Shown piece by piece: positions 1-7,772 of a stretch of 27,587 nucleotides of DNA (position 1 is the stretch's first letter; each line of letters opens with the position of its first letter). Source of the stretch: Geminicoccus sp035556675 (GTDB lineage: Bacteria; Pseudomonadota; Alphaproteobacteria; Geminicoccales; Geminicoccaceae); the NCBI RefSeq assembly GCF_035556675.1, contig NZ_DATMFZ010000358.1, forward strand, positions 1-27,587, in the 5' to 3' direction. The translations under genes were made by a program, and so were the position numbers. The notes beneath the pieces were generated by a model, which ran no database searches, was not told the origin of the DNA, and saw only the letters and a list, made by a program, of their open reading frames with translations.

Positions 1-735
1 TACACCTTCGTGCTGCTGCAGGAAGGTGTGTTCAACCAGCCGGCTCCCGGCATCACCGTTTATGTGGACAAGCGCCAGCCGGACGGCTCGTTGACCGGCC
101 TCTTGGTGGACGACGCGCGCGATCCCGAAGCTCCCTCCACCATCACCTCCGAACGCGGCGTGCTGGTGACGGTGGGCGACGAGCCGCGCCTGGTCCTGGA
201 GCGGGGCACCCGGCAGGAGCGGGAGCCGGACGGGCGGGTCTCGGCCCTCCATTTCGATGCCTACACGGTCGACCTCACCACCTTGTCGGAAGAGGACGAC
301 GCCTATCGCTGGCGCAAGCCCAAGGAGCGCTATCTCGACGAGTTGCTCTGGCCAGCCGACGACATCGACGACCAGAAGAACTACAGCCGGCTGGTGTCGG
401 CCGCCCATGACCGGCTGACCAGCCCGATGGCGCCCCTGGTCCTGGTGGCGATAGCATTGGCGGTGCTCCTGCCGGCCGACCTCGACCGGCGCGGGCATGG
501 CAAGCGGATCGCGTTCGCCATCCTGCTGGCGACCGTCCAGCAGGTCGTCCAGCTCGCGGCGACCAGCTTCTCCATCAGCTCCCTGGCCTTCGTGCCGCTG
601 TTCTACCTGGCGCAGATCGTCCCGCTGGTCCTGGCCTTCCTGGCGCTCACCGGCCGGCTGCGCCGCCGGCGGCCCCGGCGCATGACCGCCCCGGCCGAGT
701 TGCCCAGCCGGGAGGCGCTGCGTGCGGGAGCTTGA
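1..735 (+). CDS. lptF: LptF, LPS export permease subunit (5' truncated by window edge)
   Basis: The reading frame is open from the first base, so the true start lies upstream of the window; the codon at 10 is internal. The visible ~244 residues cover most of the periplasmic beta-jellyroll-like domain and the last membrane segments of an LptF/LptG (YjgP/YjgQ) permease. Visible marks are a charged periplasmic stretch, then three hydrophobic segments after the LTSPMAPLVLVAIAL motif, ending in an Arg-rich cytoplasmic tail. In the family, LptF pairs with LptG in the LptB2FG ABC transporter, which extracts lipopolysaccharide from the inner membrane and passes it to LptC/LptA/LptD. The gene overlaps lptG by 14 bases, which supports both co-translation and the assignment. 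Confidence 0.93.
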   Translation, partial: YTFVLLQEGVFNQPAPGITVYVDKRQPDGSLTGLLVDDARDPEAPSTITSERGVLVTVGDEPRLVLERGTRQEREPDGRVSALHFDAYTVDLTTLSEEDDAYRWRKPKERYLDELLWPADDIDDQKNYSRLVSAAHDRLTSPMAPLVLVAIALAVLLPADLDRRGHGKRIAFAILLATVQQVVQLAATSFSISSLAFVPLFYLAQIVPLVLAFLALTGRLRRRRPRRMTAPAELPSREALRAGA

Positions 736-1876
736 GCAGGCCGCGGCCGGCCCGCTCCTGCCGACGCGCCGCCGCCGCTGGCGGTTCTCCTGGACATTCG
801 CCCGCTATCTCGGCCGGGCCCTGCTCTCGTCGGTGCTGACGGTCACGCTGGGCTTGGTCATACTGGTCCTGCTGTTCGACGCGATCGAGCAGCTGCGCCG
901 CTCCGGCACCCGGGCGGAAGGCGGCTTTACCGAGGCGATCGAGCTGGCGCTCTGGCACGCGCCGTCCACGGCCCAGCAGCTCCTGCCGTTCACCATGCTG
1001 TTCGCGGCGATGCTCACCTTCCGGCGGATGTCGCGGACCAACGAGCTGGTGGCGGCCCGGGCGGCCGGCATCTCGATCTGGCAGTTCCTGATGCCGGTCT
1101 GGCTGATCGCGATGGTGCTGGGCACGATCAGCGTCACGGTGCTGAACCCGATCAGCACCATCCTCTATGCCCGCTACGAGGCGCAGTCCGACCTCCTGGA
1201 CGACGGCGAGCTCGACCGGATGGAGGTCGCCAGCGGTGGGCTGTGGCTGCGCCAGGCCCTGGACGGCCAGCCGATCGTCTTCCACGCGCGCGGCGTGGCG
1301 GACGGTCAGGCGATGAGCCTGACCGAGGTGACCATCTTCCTCCTGGATCAGGAAGGCGGCTATGCCGGACGGATCGACGCGCCCGCCGCCCGGCTGACGG
1401 CGGGGTTCTGGGAGCTGCGCGATGCGGTGATCACCAGGCCGAACGGCCAGGTCGAGCACGACCCGGTCCTGCAGATCCCGACCAACCTGACGCTGGAGCG
1501 CATCCATGGCGGGCTGGCCCAGCCGGAGACGATCTCGTTCTGGGAGCTGCCGGACTACATCGCCACGCTGCGCTCGATCGGCCTGCCGGTGCGCGCCCAT
1601 GTGGTGCACTATCAGAACCTCCTGGCCACGCCCTTGATGTTCGCGGCGATGCTCCTGATCGGCACCGTGTTCTCGCTGCGCTTCGCCCGGCGCGGCGGCA
1701 CGCTCGTGTTCGTCGCGATGGGCATCGCGTCGGGCTTCGTTTTCTTCGTGTTCGCGAATGTCGTGCTGGCGGTGGGGCTCTCGGGTCGGCTACCAGCGGA
1801 GCTGGCCGCATGGACCCCGGCGGTCGTGGCGATCCTGCTGGGTCTCGCCCTTCTGTTCCACACCGAGGACGGTTGA
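722..1876 (+). CDS. lptG: LptG, LPS export permease subunit
   Basis: This 384-residue YjgP/YjgQ-family permease is slightly longer than usual because of a 20-residue Arg-rich cytoplasmic N-terminus. The GTG at 722 overlaps the end of lptF. The first membrane helix is at about residues 33-52, two more follow before the periplasmic domain, and three C-terminal helices (from about residue 300) contain a LLATPLMFAAMLLIGTVF stretch typical of the family. LptG forms the LptB2FG transporter with LptF and drives LPS extraction from the inner membrane. It ends 7 bases before lptD, so permease and outer-membrane translocon are co-expressed. The ATPase LptB and the bridge proteins LptA/LptC are not encoded here. 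The start could be a later codon, since no strong ribosome binding site was seen. Confidence 0.93.
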   Translation: MRELEQAAAGPLLPTRRRRWRFSWTFARYLGRALLSSVLTVTLGLVILVLLFDAIEQLRRSGTRAEGGFTEAIELALWHAPSTAQQLLPFTMLFAAMLTFRRMSRTNELVAARAAGISIWQFLMPVWLIAMVLGTISVTVLNPISTILYARYEAQSDLLDDGELDRMEVASGGLWLRQALDGQPIVFHARGVADGQAMSLTEVTIFLLDQEGGYAGRIDAPAARLTAGFWELRDAVITRPNGQVEHDPVLQIPTNLTLERIHGGLAQPETISFWELPDYIATLRSIGLPVRAHVVHYQNLLATPLMFAAMLLIGTVFSLRFARRGGTLVFVAMGIASGFVFFVFANVVLAVGLSGRLPAELAAWTPAVVAILLGLALLFHTEDG

Positions 1877-1883
1877 GCGTCGG

Positions 1884-4073
1884 ATGAATTTTGTGCGTCG
1901 CCTGCAGCCGGCCTTGCTGGCCGCCACCATTCTCTGCAGCCCCATCCTCTCTGCTCGGGCGCAGGATCAGGCCCCGCCGGAGGTCTTGCTGACCGCCGAC
2001 CGGCTGGACTTCCAGCAGCGCGACAACCTCATCACGGCCGAAGGCGACGTGCAGATCGACCGTGATGGCCGGACTCTGCTCGCGGACAAGGTGACCTGGG
2101 ACCGCAACACCGACATCGTCATCGCCGAAGGCAACGTCGTCCTGATCAGTGAGGAAGGCGAGACCGTGTTCGGCGACAAGGTCGAACTGTCCGACAGCCT
2201 GCGGGCCGGCTTCATCCAGCAGGCCAGCGTGCTGCTCGCCGACGACAGCCGCCTGGTCGCTCGCCGGGCAGTCCGCTCGAGCGGCAACCGGACCGAGCTC
2301 GACCGCGCGGTCTACAGCCCCTGCCCCTTGTGCGACGACCCGGACAGCTCGCCGCTCTGGCAGATCAAGAGCCGTAAGGTGACCCACGACCAGGTGGAGA
2401 AGGAGGTCGTCTATGAGGACGCGACCTTCGACCTGTTCGGCATCCCGGTCATGTACCTGCCGCGCTTCAGCCATCCCGACCCGTCGGTGGACCGCAAGTC
2501 CGGCTTCCTCAATCCGAGTTTCGGCAGCCGCACGGCGCTGGGTGCCTTCATCCAGGTCCCGTACTACTACGTGATCTCGCCGTCCGAGGACGTCACGATC
2601 GCCCCCCTGATCACCACCGAGCAGGGCGTGGCCCTGTTCGGCGAGTACCGGCGGATGGACCGGTTCGGGCCGACTGAGCTCAGCGGCAGCGCCACCTATG
2701 CCGACCGTTATGCCGGCAGCAACGGCACCCGTACGGAGAAGGACTTCCGCGGCCATTTCCAGGGGACCGGCCGCTACGTGTTCGAGAATGGCTATGGCGG
2801 CGGCTTCGACGCCTTCCTGGCCTCCGACGACACCTATCTGCGCCGCTACGACATCGACGACGAGAACCTGCTGGTGAACCGGCCCTGGGTGGACCGGGCC
2901 TGGGACACCAATTACGGCGTGCTCGACGCTTTCTACTTCCAAGGCCTGCTGCAGTCGGACGACCCGGGCCTGACCCCGTTCGTGCTGCCGCGCGGCCAGC
3001 TGCGCTGGTCGACGCCGACCAACGGCTCCTGGGGTGGCTTCTACGACGTCGACGCCTCGGTGCTGGCGCTCACCCGCAGCGACGGGCTGGACACCCGCCG
3101 GCTGTCCGGCCGGCTCGGCTGGAGCAAGCCGATGGTCGGGCGATTCGGCGACGTGCTGCGCTTTTCCGCCTCCGTGCGGGCCGATGGCTACCAGACCGAC
3201 GGCGACCCGGAGACCTTTTCCGACGTAGGCGGCAGTAATACCGCCGGCCGGCTCTACCCGCTGCTCTCGGCGGAGTGGAGCCTGCCGCTGATCAAGATGA
3301 CCGAAGGCGGCTGGCAGCACCTGCTGGAGCCGGTGCTGGTCGGCCACTGGTCGCCCTATGGCGGCAACCCGGACGACATCCCCAACGAGGACAGCCAGTC
3401 CTTCGAGCTGGACGACACCAACATCTTCGAGGCCAACCGCTTCACCGGTCTGGACCGGGTGGAGGGCGGCCCGCGCGGCGCCTACGGCCTGCGCTTCGGC
3501 TCGTTCTCGCCCGAGACCTTCCGGGTCTCGGGCATGCTCGGCCAGTCCTGGCGCCTCAAGGACGACAGCACGTTCGAGCCCGGCACCGGCCTGGACGAGA
3601 ACTTCTCCGACTTCGTCGGCCGGATCGAGATGCACCCGGCCCAATGGCTGAACCTGTCCTACCGGTTCCGGGTCGACGACGAGCTGAAGGAGATGACCAA
3701 GAACGACCTGCTGGCCTCGTTCAACTGGCGACGCTTCGGCCTGGGCGTGGGTTATCTCAGCCTGACCGACGACCCCGATCTGGAGAACGTCCAGGAGCGC
3801 AAGGAGCTGACCGCCACGGTGCGCGCCGGGATCACCGACAGCTTCTCCCTCTCGGCAGGCGTGCGCCAGGACCTAGTCGCGGACGAGCCGGTGACCTACG
3901 CGGTCGGGTTCGTCTACAATCACCCCTGTCTCATACTGGTCGCCGGCCTCGAACGCGACTACACGGAGGATCGTGACGCCGGGCCGGCAACGACGCTGCT
4001 ATTCCGCGTGACGCTGAAGAATCTCGGCGAGTTCGGCGGCCGGACCAGCCTCACTGGAGGCGGCAGCAGCTGA
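1884..4073 (+). CDS. lptD: LptD, outer-membrane LPS assembly translocon
   Basis: This is a 729-residue LptD (OstA/Imp). Translation starts at ATG 1884, giving a clear Sec signal peptide of about 26 residues ending ARA|QDQ. The open frame extends further upstream, but that part overlaps lptG and lacks signal character. Residues about 35-140 form the OstA-type periplasmic LPS slide (repeated 'EGDVQIDRDGRTLLADKV'-like strands); the remainder is the beta-barrel rich in alternating aromatic strands, ending in an LptD C-terminal region. Cysteines are few: a CPLC pair at 147 and 150 and one near residue 682. The disulphide network must therefore differ from the four-cysteine E. coli arrangement (inference). 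LptD, with lipoprotein LptE, inserts LPS into the outer leaflet. surA, whose product folds it, follows directly. Confidence 0.96.
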   Translation: MNFVRRLQPALLAATILCSPILSARAQDQAPPEVLLTADRLDFQQRDNLITAEGDVQIDRDGRTLLADKVTWDRNTDIVIAEGNVVLISEEGETVFGDKVELSDSLRAGFIQQASVLLADDSRLVARRAVRSSGNRTELDRAVYSPCPLCDDPDSSPLWQIKSRKVTHDQVEKEVVYEDATFDLFGIPVMYLPRFSHPDPSVDRKSGFLNPSFGSRTALGAFIQVPYYYVISPSEDVTIAPLITTEQGVALFGEYRRMDRFGPTELSGSATYADRYAGSNGTRTEKDFRGHFQGTGRYVFENGYGGGFDAFLASDDTYLRRYDIDDENLLVNRPWVDRAWDTNYGVLDAFYFQGLLQSDDPGLTPFVLPRGQLRWSTPTNGSWGGFYDVDASVLALTRSDGLDTRRLSGRLGWSKPMVGRFGDVLRFSASVRADGYQTDGDPETFSDVGGSNTAGRLYPLLSAEWSLPLIKMTEGGWQHLLEPVLVGHWSPYGGNPDDIPNEDSQSFELDDTNIFEANRFTGLDRVEGGPRGAYGLRFGSFSPETFRVSGMLGQSWRLKDDSTFEPGTGLDENFSDFVGRIEMHPAQWLNLSYRFRVDDELKEMTKNDLLASFNWRRFGLGVGYLSLTDDPDLENVQERKELTATVRAGITDSFSLSAGVRQDLVADEPVTYAVGFVYNHPCLILVAGLERDYTEDRDAGPATTLLFRVTLKNLGEFGGRTSLTGGGSS

Positions 4074-4110
4074 ACCACCATCGAGCAACCCGCGGTGACA
4101 CAGAAACGGC

Positions 4111-5490
4111 ATGATCGCATCCCTTACCCGCGCTGCCCTCCTTTCCCTCGCCCTGCTGGGCAGCACGGCCATCCTGCCGGGTAAGGCAGTAGCGGCCGGC
4201 CGGATCGTCGCCGTGGTCGAGGATCAGGTTATCTCCACGGGTGACCTGGAGGACCGGGTATCGCTGGCGCTGGTGTCCTCGGGCCTGGCGACCACGCCGG
4301 AAAATCGCGACCGGCTGCGTCCGCAGGTGCTGCGCCTGTACATCGACGAGACCCTGCAGCGCCTGGAGGCGAAGCGGCTGGGGCTGACCGCGACGCCCGA
4401 CGAGATCAGCCAGACCCTGGCGAACATCGCCGAGCGCAACAGCATGACCATGGACCAGCTCGACGAATTCCTGCGCGGGCAGGGTGCCAGCCTCCTGACC
4501 CTCAAGCGCCAGGTCGAGAGCCAGATCCTGTGGGCCAAGGTGGTGGCCCAACAGCTCCGGCCGCGGGTGCGCATCGGCCCCGACCAGGTGGACCTCGCGA
4601 TCCGCGAGGCGGAACGGGCGCGCAACGAGCCGCAATGGCTCCTGGCCGAGATCACCCTGCCGGTGACCGACGCCAGCCAGGACAGCCAGGTGCGCGCAGA
4701 TGCGGATGAGCTGGTCGACGCGCTGAACAAGGGTGCCGCCTTCCCGGCCCTGGCGCGCGAGTTCTCGGCCTCGTCCACGGCTGCTGCCGGCGGCGACCTG
4801 GGCTGGGTGCAGCCTTCCGGCCTGACCGAGGAGACCCGCACCATCGTCGCCGACATGGGCGTGGGCGACATCGAGGGGCCGGTCCGCACCAATGCCGGCT
4901 GGCAGATCTTCATGATGCGCGCCAAGCGCGCGGCCGGCGAGAATGCCGAGGTGGAGATGCCACCGCCCCCGCCGCCCCCGGCCCCGGCGCGGCCGGCCAT
5001 CCCGCCGACCCGGGTCCATCTGGCCCAGTACGTCATCCCGGTGCCGGAAGATGCCGGCGAGGCGGAGCGGGACAAGCTGCTCGAGCAGGCGGCTGCTTAC
5101 CAGAACCGCTTCAAATCCTGCAGCAGCCTGCAGGCGGCGGCCGCGGAATCGGGCGGCGAGGGCAGCGGTGATCTCGGCTGGCTCGATGTCGCCGACCTGC
5201 CGCAGGTGCTGACGCAGCTGGTCAGCAACCTGCCGAACAACCGGCTGAGCCCCCCGCTCACTGGACCGGCCGGCATCCAGCTCATCATGGTCTGCGACCG
5301 TGAGGGCGGCCAGCTGCCGCGCGCGGCCGAGGCGCCGCGGCCGGTCCAGCCCACCCCGCCGCCACCGCCGCTGCCGTCCATGGACCGCGAATCGGTGCAG
5401 CGCCGCCTGGAAGGGCAGCAGCTGGACCGGCTGGCCGACCGCTACCTGCGCGACCTGCGCCGCGACGCCTATGTCGACCTGAGGGTATGA
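4111..5490 (+). CDS. surA: SurA-type periplasmic chaperone / peptidyl-prolyl isomerase
   Basis: This 459-residue exported protein has a hydrophobic signal peptide (residues 1-28, ending AVA). It is followed by a SurA N-terminal chaperone domain (about 29-175), a first parvulin domain (about 178-275, with GGDLGWV), a Pro-rich linker at about 285-305 containing seven consecutive prolines, and a second parvulin-like domain (about 305-400, with GDLGWLDVADLP). A final Pro-rich stretch leads into a C-terminal helix. SurA escorts unfolded outer-membrane proteins, including LptD, through the periplasm; its place immediately after lptD fits that role. Its TGA overlaps the ATG of rsmA (ATGA at 5487-5490). 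The second parvulin domain looks divergent and may be inactive as an isomerase. Confidence 0.93.
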   Translation: MIASLTRAALLSLALLGSTAILPGKAVAAGRIVAVVEDQVISTGDLEDRVSLALVSSGLATTPENRDRLRPQVLRLYIDETLQRLEAKRLGLTATPDEISQTLANIAERNSMTMDQLDEFLRGQGASLLTLKRQVESQILWAKVVAQQLRPRVRIGPDQVDLAIREAERARNEPQWLLAEITLPVTDASQDSQVRADADELVDALNKGAAFPALAREFSASSTAAAGGDLGWVQPSGLTEETRTIVADMGVGDIEGPVRTNAGWQIFMMRAKRAAGENAEVEMPPPPPPPAPARPAIPPTRVHLAQYVIPVPEDAGEAERDKLLEQAAAYQNRFKSCSSLQAAAAESGGEGSGDLGWLDVADLPQVLTQLVSNLPNNRLSPPLTGPAGIQLIMVCDREGGQLPRAAEAPRPVQPTPPPPPLPSMDRESVQRRLEGQQLDRLADRYLRDLRRDAYVDLRV

Positions 5491-6308
5491 ACCTGCCGGG
5501 ACCGGCCGAGATCCTGAAGCGGTCCGGCCACCGCGCCGACAAGCGCCTGGGCCAGCACTTCCTGCTCGATCCCTCCATCCTGGATCGGATCGTCGCCGCG
5601 GCGGGCGATCTCCAGGGCCGTACCGTGCTGGAGATCGGCCCCGGCCCGGGCGGCCTGACCGGCGCCATCCTGCGCGCGGGTGCCGCAGGGCTGGTCGCGG
5701 TCGAGCGTGATCCGCGCTGGATCCAGGCATTGGCACCGCTGGTCGAGGCCGCCGACGGGCGGCTGCAGGTGGTGGCCGGCGACGCGCTGGCCTTCGACGC
5801 CGCCACACTCGATCCTTTGCCGGCGCTGGTGGTGGCGAACCTGCCCTACAACATCTCCACCCCCCTCCTCTTCCACCTCCTGGCCCAGCGGCGGCACTTC
5901 GAGCGGCTGGTGCTGATGTTCCAGAAGGAGGTGGCCGAGCGGCTGGCGGCAGAACCCGGCAGCGCGGGGTGGGGCCGGCTGGCCGCCATGACCCAGTGGG
6001 CCTGCCGGGTCGAATATCTGTTCCGCCTGCCCAAGGGCGCCTTCAGCCCGCCGCCGGAGGTGGAATCGGCGGTGGTGCGCCTGACCCCGCGCGCCGCACC
6101 GGAACATCCATGCGACGAGCGGCGCCTCGGCAGCGTGCTAGCCGCCGCGTTCGGCCAGCGGCGCAAGATGTTGCGCCAGAGCCTGAAGCCGCTGGTCAAG
6201 GACCCGGCCCCGCTCCTGTCGGAACTGGGAATCGATCCCACCAGACGCGCAGAGACGCTGGACCTGGCCGAGTTCGCCAGGATCACGAACGCGCTGGCCG
6301 GCGCCTAG
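5487..6308 (+). CDS. rsmA: 16S rRNA (adenine1518/1519-N6,N6)-dimethyltransferase KsgA
   Basis: This 273-residue class I SAM-dependent methyltransferase has normal family length. Visible motifs are LGQHFLLD near residue 21, the SAM-binding LEIGPGPGGLT at about 48-58, the acidic end of strand 2 (AVERD), and the catalytic NLPYNIST at 118-125. The basic C-terminal domain with FGQRRKMLRQSL is typical. The enzyme dimethylates two adjacent adenines in the 3'-terminal helix of 16S rRNA late in 30S assembly. Its ATG overlaps the surA stop, so the two are coupled. In many Proteobacteria pdxA separates surA and ksgA; it is missing here. The stop codon TAG lies in a CTAG shared with the convergent gmk stop. 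Confidence 0.97.
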   Translation: MNLPGPAEILKRSGHRADKRLGQHFLLDPSILDRIVAAAGDLQGRTVLEIGPGPGGLTGAILRAGAAGLVAVERDPRWIQALAPLVEAADGRLQVVAGDALAFDAATLDPLPALVVANLPYNISTPLLFHLLAQRRHFERLVLMFQKEVAERLAAEPGSAGWGRLAAMTQWACRVEYLFRLPKGAFSPPPEVESAVVRLTPRAAPEHPCDERRLGSVLAAAFGQRRKMLRQSLKPLVKDPAPLLSELGIDPTRRAETLDLAEFARITNALAGA

Positions 6309-6961
6309 GTAGGGCCCACGCCCGGCCGGCGGAACTGCTCGACGAACTCGGCCAGGCCCAGATTGCGCCGGCGCTTCAGCCGCTCGGCGATCAGGATGCC
6401 GGTGAGCGCACGCATGCTGGTTTCCAGATCGTGGTTCACGATCACATAGTCGTATTCGGCCCAGTGGGTGACGTCGTTGGCGACCTGGGCCAGCCGGTGG
6501 CGCACCACCTCCTCCGGGTCCTGGGCGCGCGAGCGCAGCCGCCGCTCCAGCTCGGCCAGGGTCGGCGGCAGGATGAAGATGCCGACCAGGTCCTGCTCGG
6601 CCGCCAGCCGGAGCTGCTGGGCACCCTGCCAGTCGATGTCGAACAGCACGTCCTTGCCGGCGGTGAGCGCCAGTTCCACCGCCGGGCGCGGCGTGCCGTA
6701 GCTGTAGCCGTAGACATGGGCATGCTCGAGCAGCTCGCCCCGCTCCACCATACCCTGGAACTGGTCCTTGCCGATGAAGTGGTAGTGGACGCCGTCCACC
6801 TCGCCCGGCCGGGGCGGCCGCGTGGTCACCGAGACCGACAGGGACACGTCCGGGTCGCGTTCCAGCAGCGTGCGGGTGAGCGTGGTCTTGCCCGCACCCG
6901 AGGGCGAGGAGACGACCAGCATGACCCCGCGCCGGCGGATCACGGGTGGAGTGGTGGTCAT
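6305..6961 (-). CDS. gmk: Guanylate kinase
   Basis: This is a 218-residue guanylate kinase (GMP + ATP to GDP + ADP) of usual length. The start at 6961 gives MTTTPPVIRRRGVMLVVSS; the frame stays open further upstream but that part has no family similarity. The P-loop SPSGAGKTT spans residues 19-27. The GMP-binding region follows, with SVSVTTRPPRPGEVDGVHYHF and then LLEHAHVYGYSYGTP, and the LID region is near RSRAQDPEEVVRHRL. In many alphaproteobacteria gmk is preceded by yicC. Here it stands alone on this strand, diverges from the SDR gene across a 73-base gap, and converges on rsmA with a 4-base overlap. Confidence 0.97.
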   Translation of the reverse strand: MTTTPPVIRRRGVMLVVSSPSGAGKTTLTRTLLERDPDVSLSVSVTTRPPRPGEVDGVHYHFIGKDQFQGMVERGELLEHAHVYGYSYGTPRPAVELALTAGKDVLFDIDWQGAQQLRLAAEQDLVGIFILPPTLAELERRLRSRAQDPEEVVRHRLAQVANDVTHWAEYDYVIVNHDLETSMRALTGILIAERLKRRRNLGLAEFVEQFRRPGVGPT

Positions 6962-6973
6962 CGAGCGGGCTCT

Positions 6974-7003
6974 CCGGTAGTGCAGCGCCCGGACCTCTAC
7001 CGG
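6974..7003. promoter_or_regulatory. Dyad in gmk/SDR divergent intergenic region
   Basis: CCGGTAG (6974-6980) and CTACCGG (6997-7003) form a perfect 7-base inverted repeat with 16 bases between them. It lies in the 73-base gap between the divergent starts of gmk and the SDR gene. It could be an operator for a dimeric regulator or an RNA hairpin. The function is not known. Confidence 0.35.
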
Positions 7004-7034
7004 CAGGCACCACATCATCCAAGGGGACTGGACC

Positions 7035-7766
7035 ATGCATCGGCTGATCACGGGCGCTTCCAGCGGGATCGGCCGGGCGCTCGTGGCGCGCTGGGCACGG
7101 CCCGGCACACTCCTCTCCCTCCAGGGCCGGGACCGGGCACGGCTGGAGGAGACAGCGGCCGCCGCGGCGCTGGCCGGTGCCGAGGTCGACATCCGCAGCT
7201 TGGACGTGCGCGACACAGGCGCGCTGGCCGCCTGGGCCAGCGAGCGCGACGCCGCCCGGCCGGTCGACATGGTGGTGGCCAATGCCGGCATCGCCGGCAA
7301 TCCCGGCGTGAGCGGTGCCGAGATCATGGCGGTGAACGCGGTCGGCAAGATCGCGACGGTCGAGCCGCTCCTGCCGCGCATGGCGGCGCGCCGCCAGGGC
7401 CATGTCGTGCTGGTGAGCTCGCTCGCCTCGTTCCTGGCTTCGCCCACCGGGCCGGCCTACGCCGCCAGCAAGGCCGCCGTGCGCCGATATGGCGAAGGGT
7501 TGCGCCCGCGGCTGGCACGGGACGGAGTGCGGCTGAGCGTGGTCTGCCCGGGCTTCGTCGACACGCCGCTCACGCGGGTGAACCGCTTCCCCATGCCGTT
7601 CCTGATGGATGCCGAGCGCGCGGCCGAGATCATCGACACCGGCCTGCAGGCCGGCCGGGTACGCATCGCGTTTCCCTTGCCGACCTATCTCCTGGCCCGG
7701 TTCCTGGGCCTCATGCCCGCCGCACTGCGCGATCCGATCCTGATGCGCCAGCCATCCAAGGAATAA
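7035..7766 (+). CDS. Short-chain dehydrogenase/reductase (SDR) of unknown substrate
   Basis: This is a 243-residue classical SDR. It has the Rossmann glycine motif TGASSGIG at residues 6-13, NAG at 83-85, and the tetrad N101, S129, Y142, K146 (YAASK), so it should be an active NAD(P)-dependent oxidoreductase. The C-terminal segment has hydrophobic residues (FPLPTYLLARFLGLMPAAL), as in YdfG/DltE-like SDRs that associate with membranes or lipids. The ATG at 7035 follows an AAGGGGA ribosome binding site. It is encoded alone, divergent from gmk and convergent with mltG (6 bases apart), at the spot where yicC usually sits. It is not FabG, which is encoded separately at 10511-11248. The substrate cannot be told from sequence. 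Confidence 0.9.
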   Translation: MHRLITGASSGIGRALVARWARPGTLLSLQGRDRARLEETAAAAALAGAEVDIRSLDVRDTGALAAWASERDAARPVDMVVANAGIAGNPGVSGAEIMAVNAVGKIATVEPLLPRMAARRQGHVVLVSSLASFLASPTGPAYAASKAAVRRYGEGLRPRLARDGVRLSVVCPGFVDTPLTRVNRFPMPFLMDAERAAEIIDTGLQAGRVRIAFPLPTYLLARFLGLMPAALRDPILMRQPSKE

Positions 7767-7772
7767 CGGCGC

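Noticed and set aside
1431..3644. 737-residue minus-strand open frame
   Set aside because: It lies antisense to lptG and lptD, with low-complexity high-GC composition and no domain; a typical shadow in GC-rich DNA.
4051..5808. 585-residue minus-strand open frame
   Set aside because: It is antisense to surA and rsmA and has no recognisable domain or ribosome binding site.
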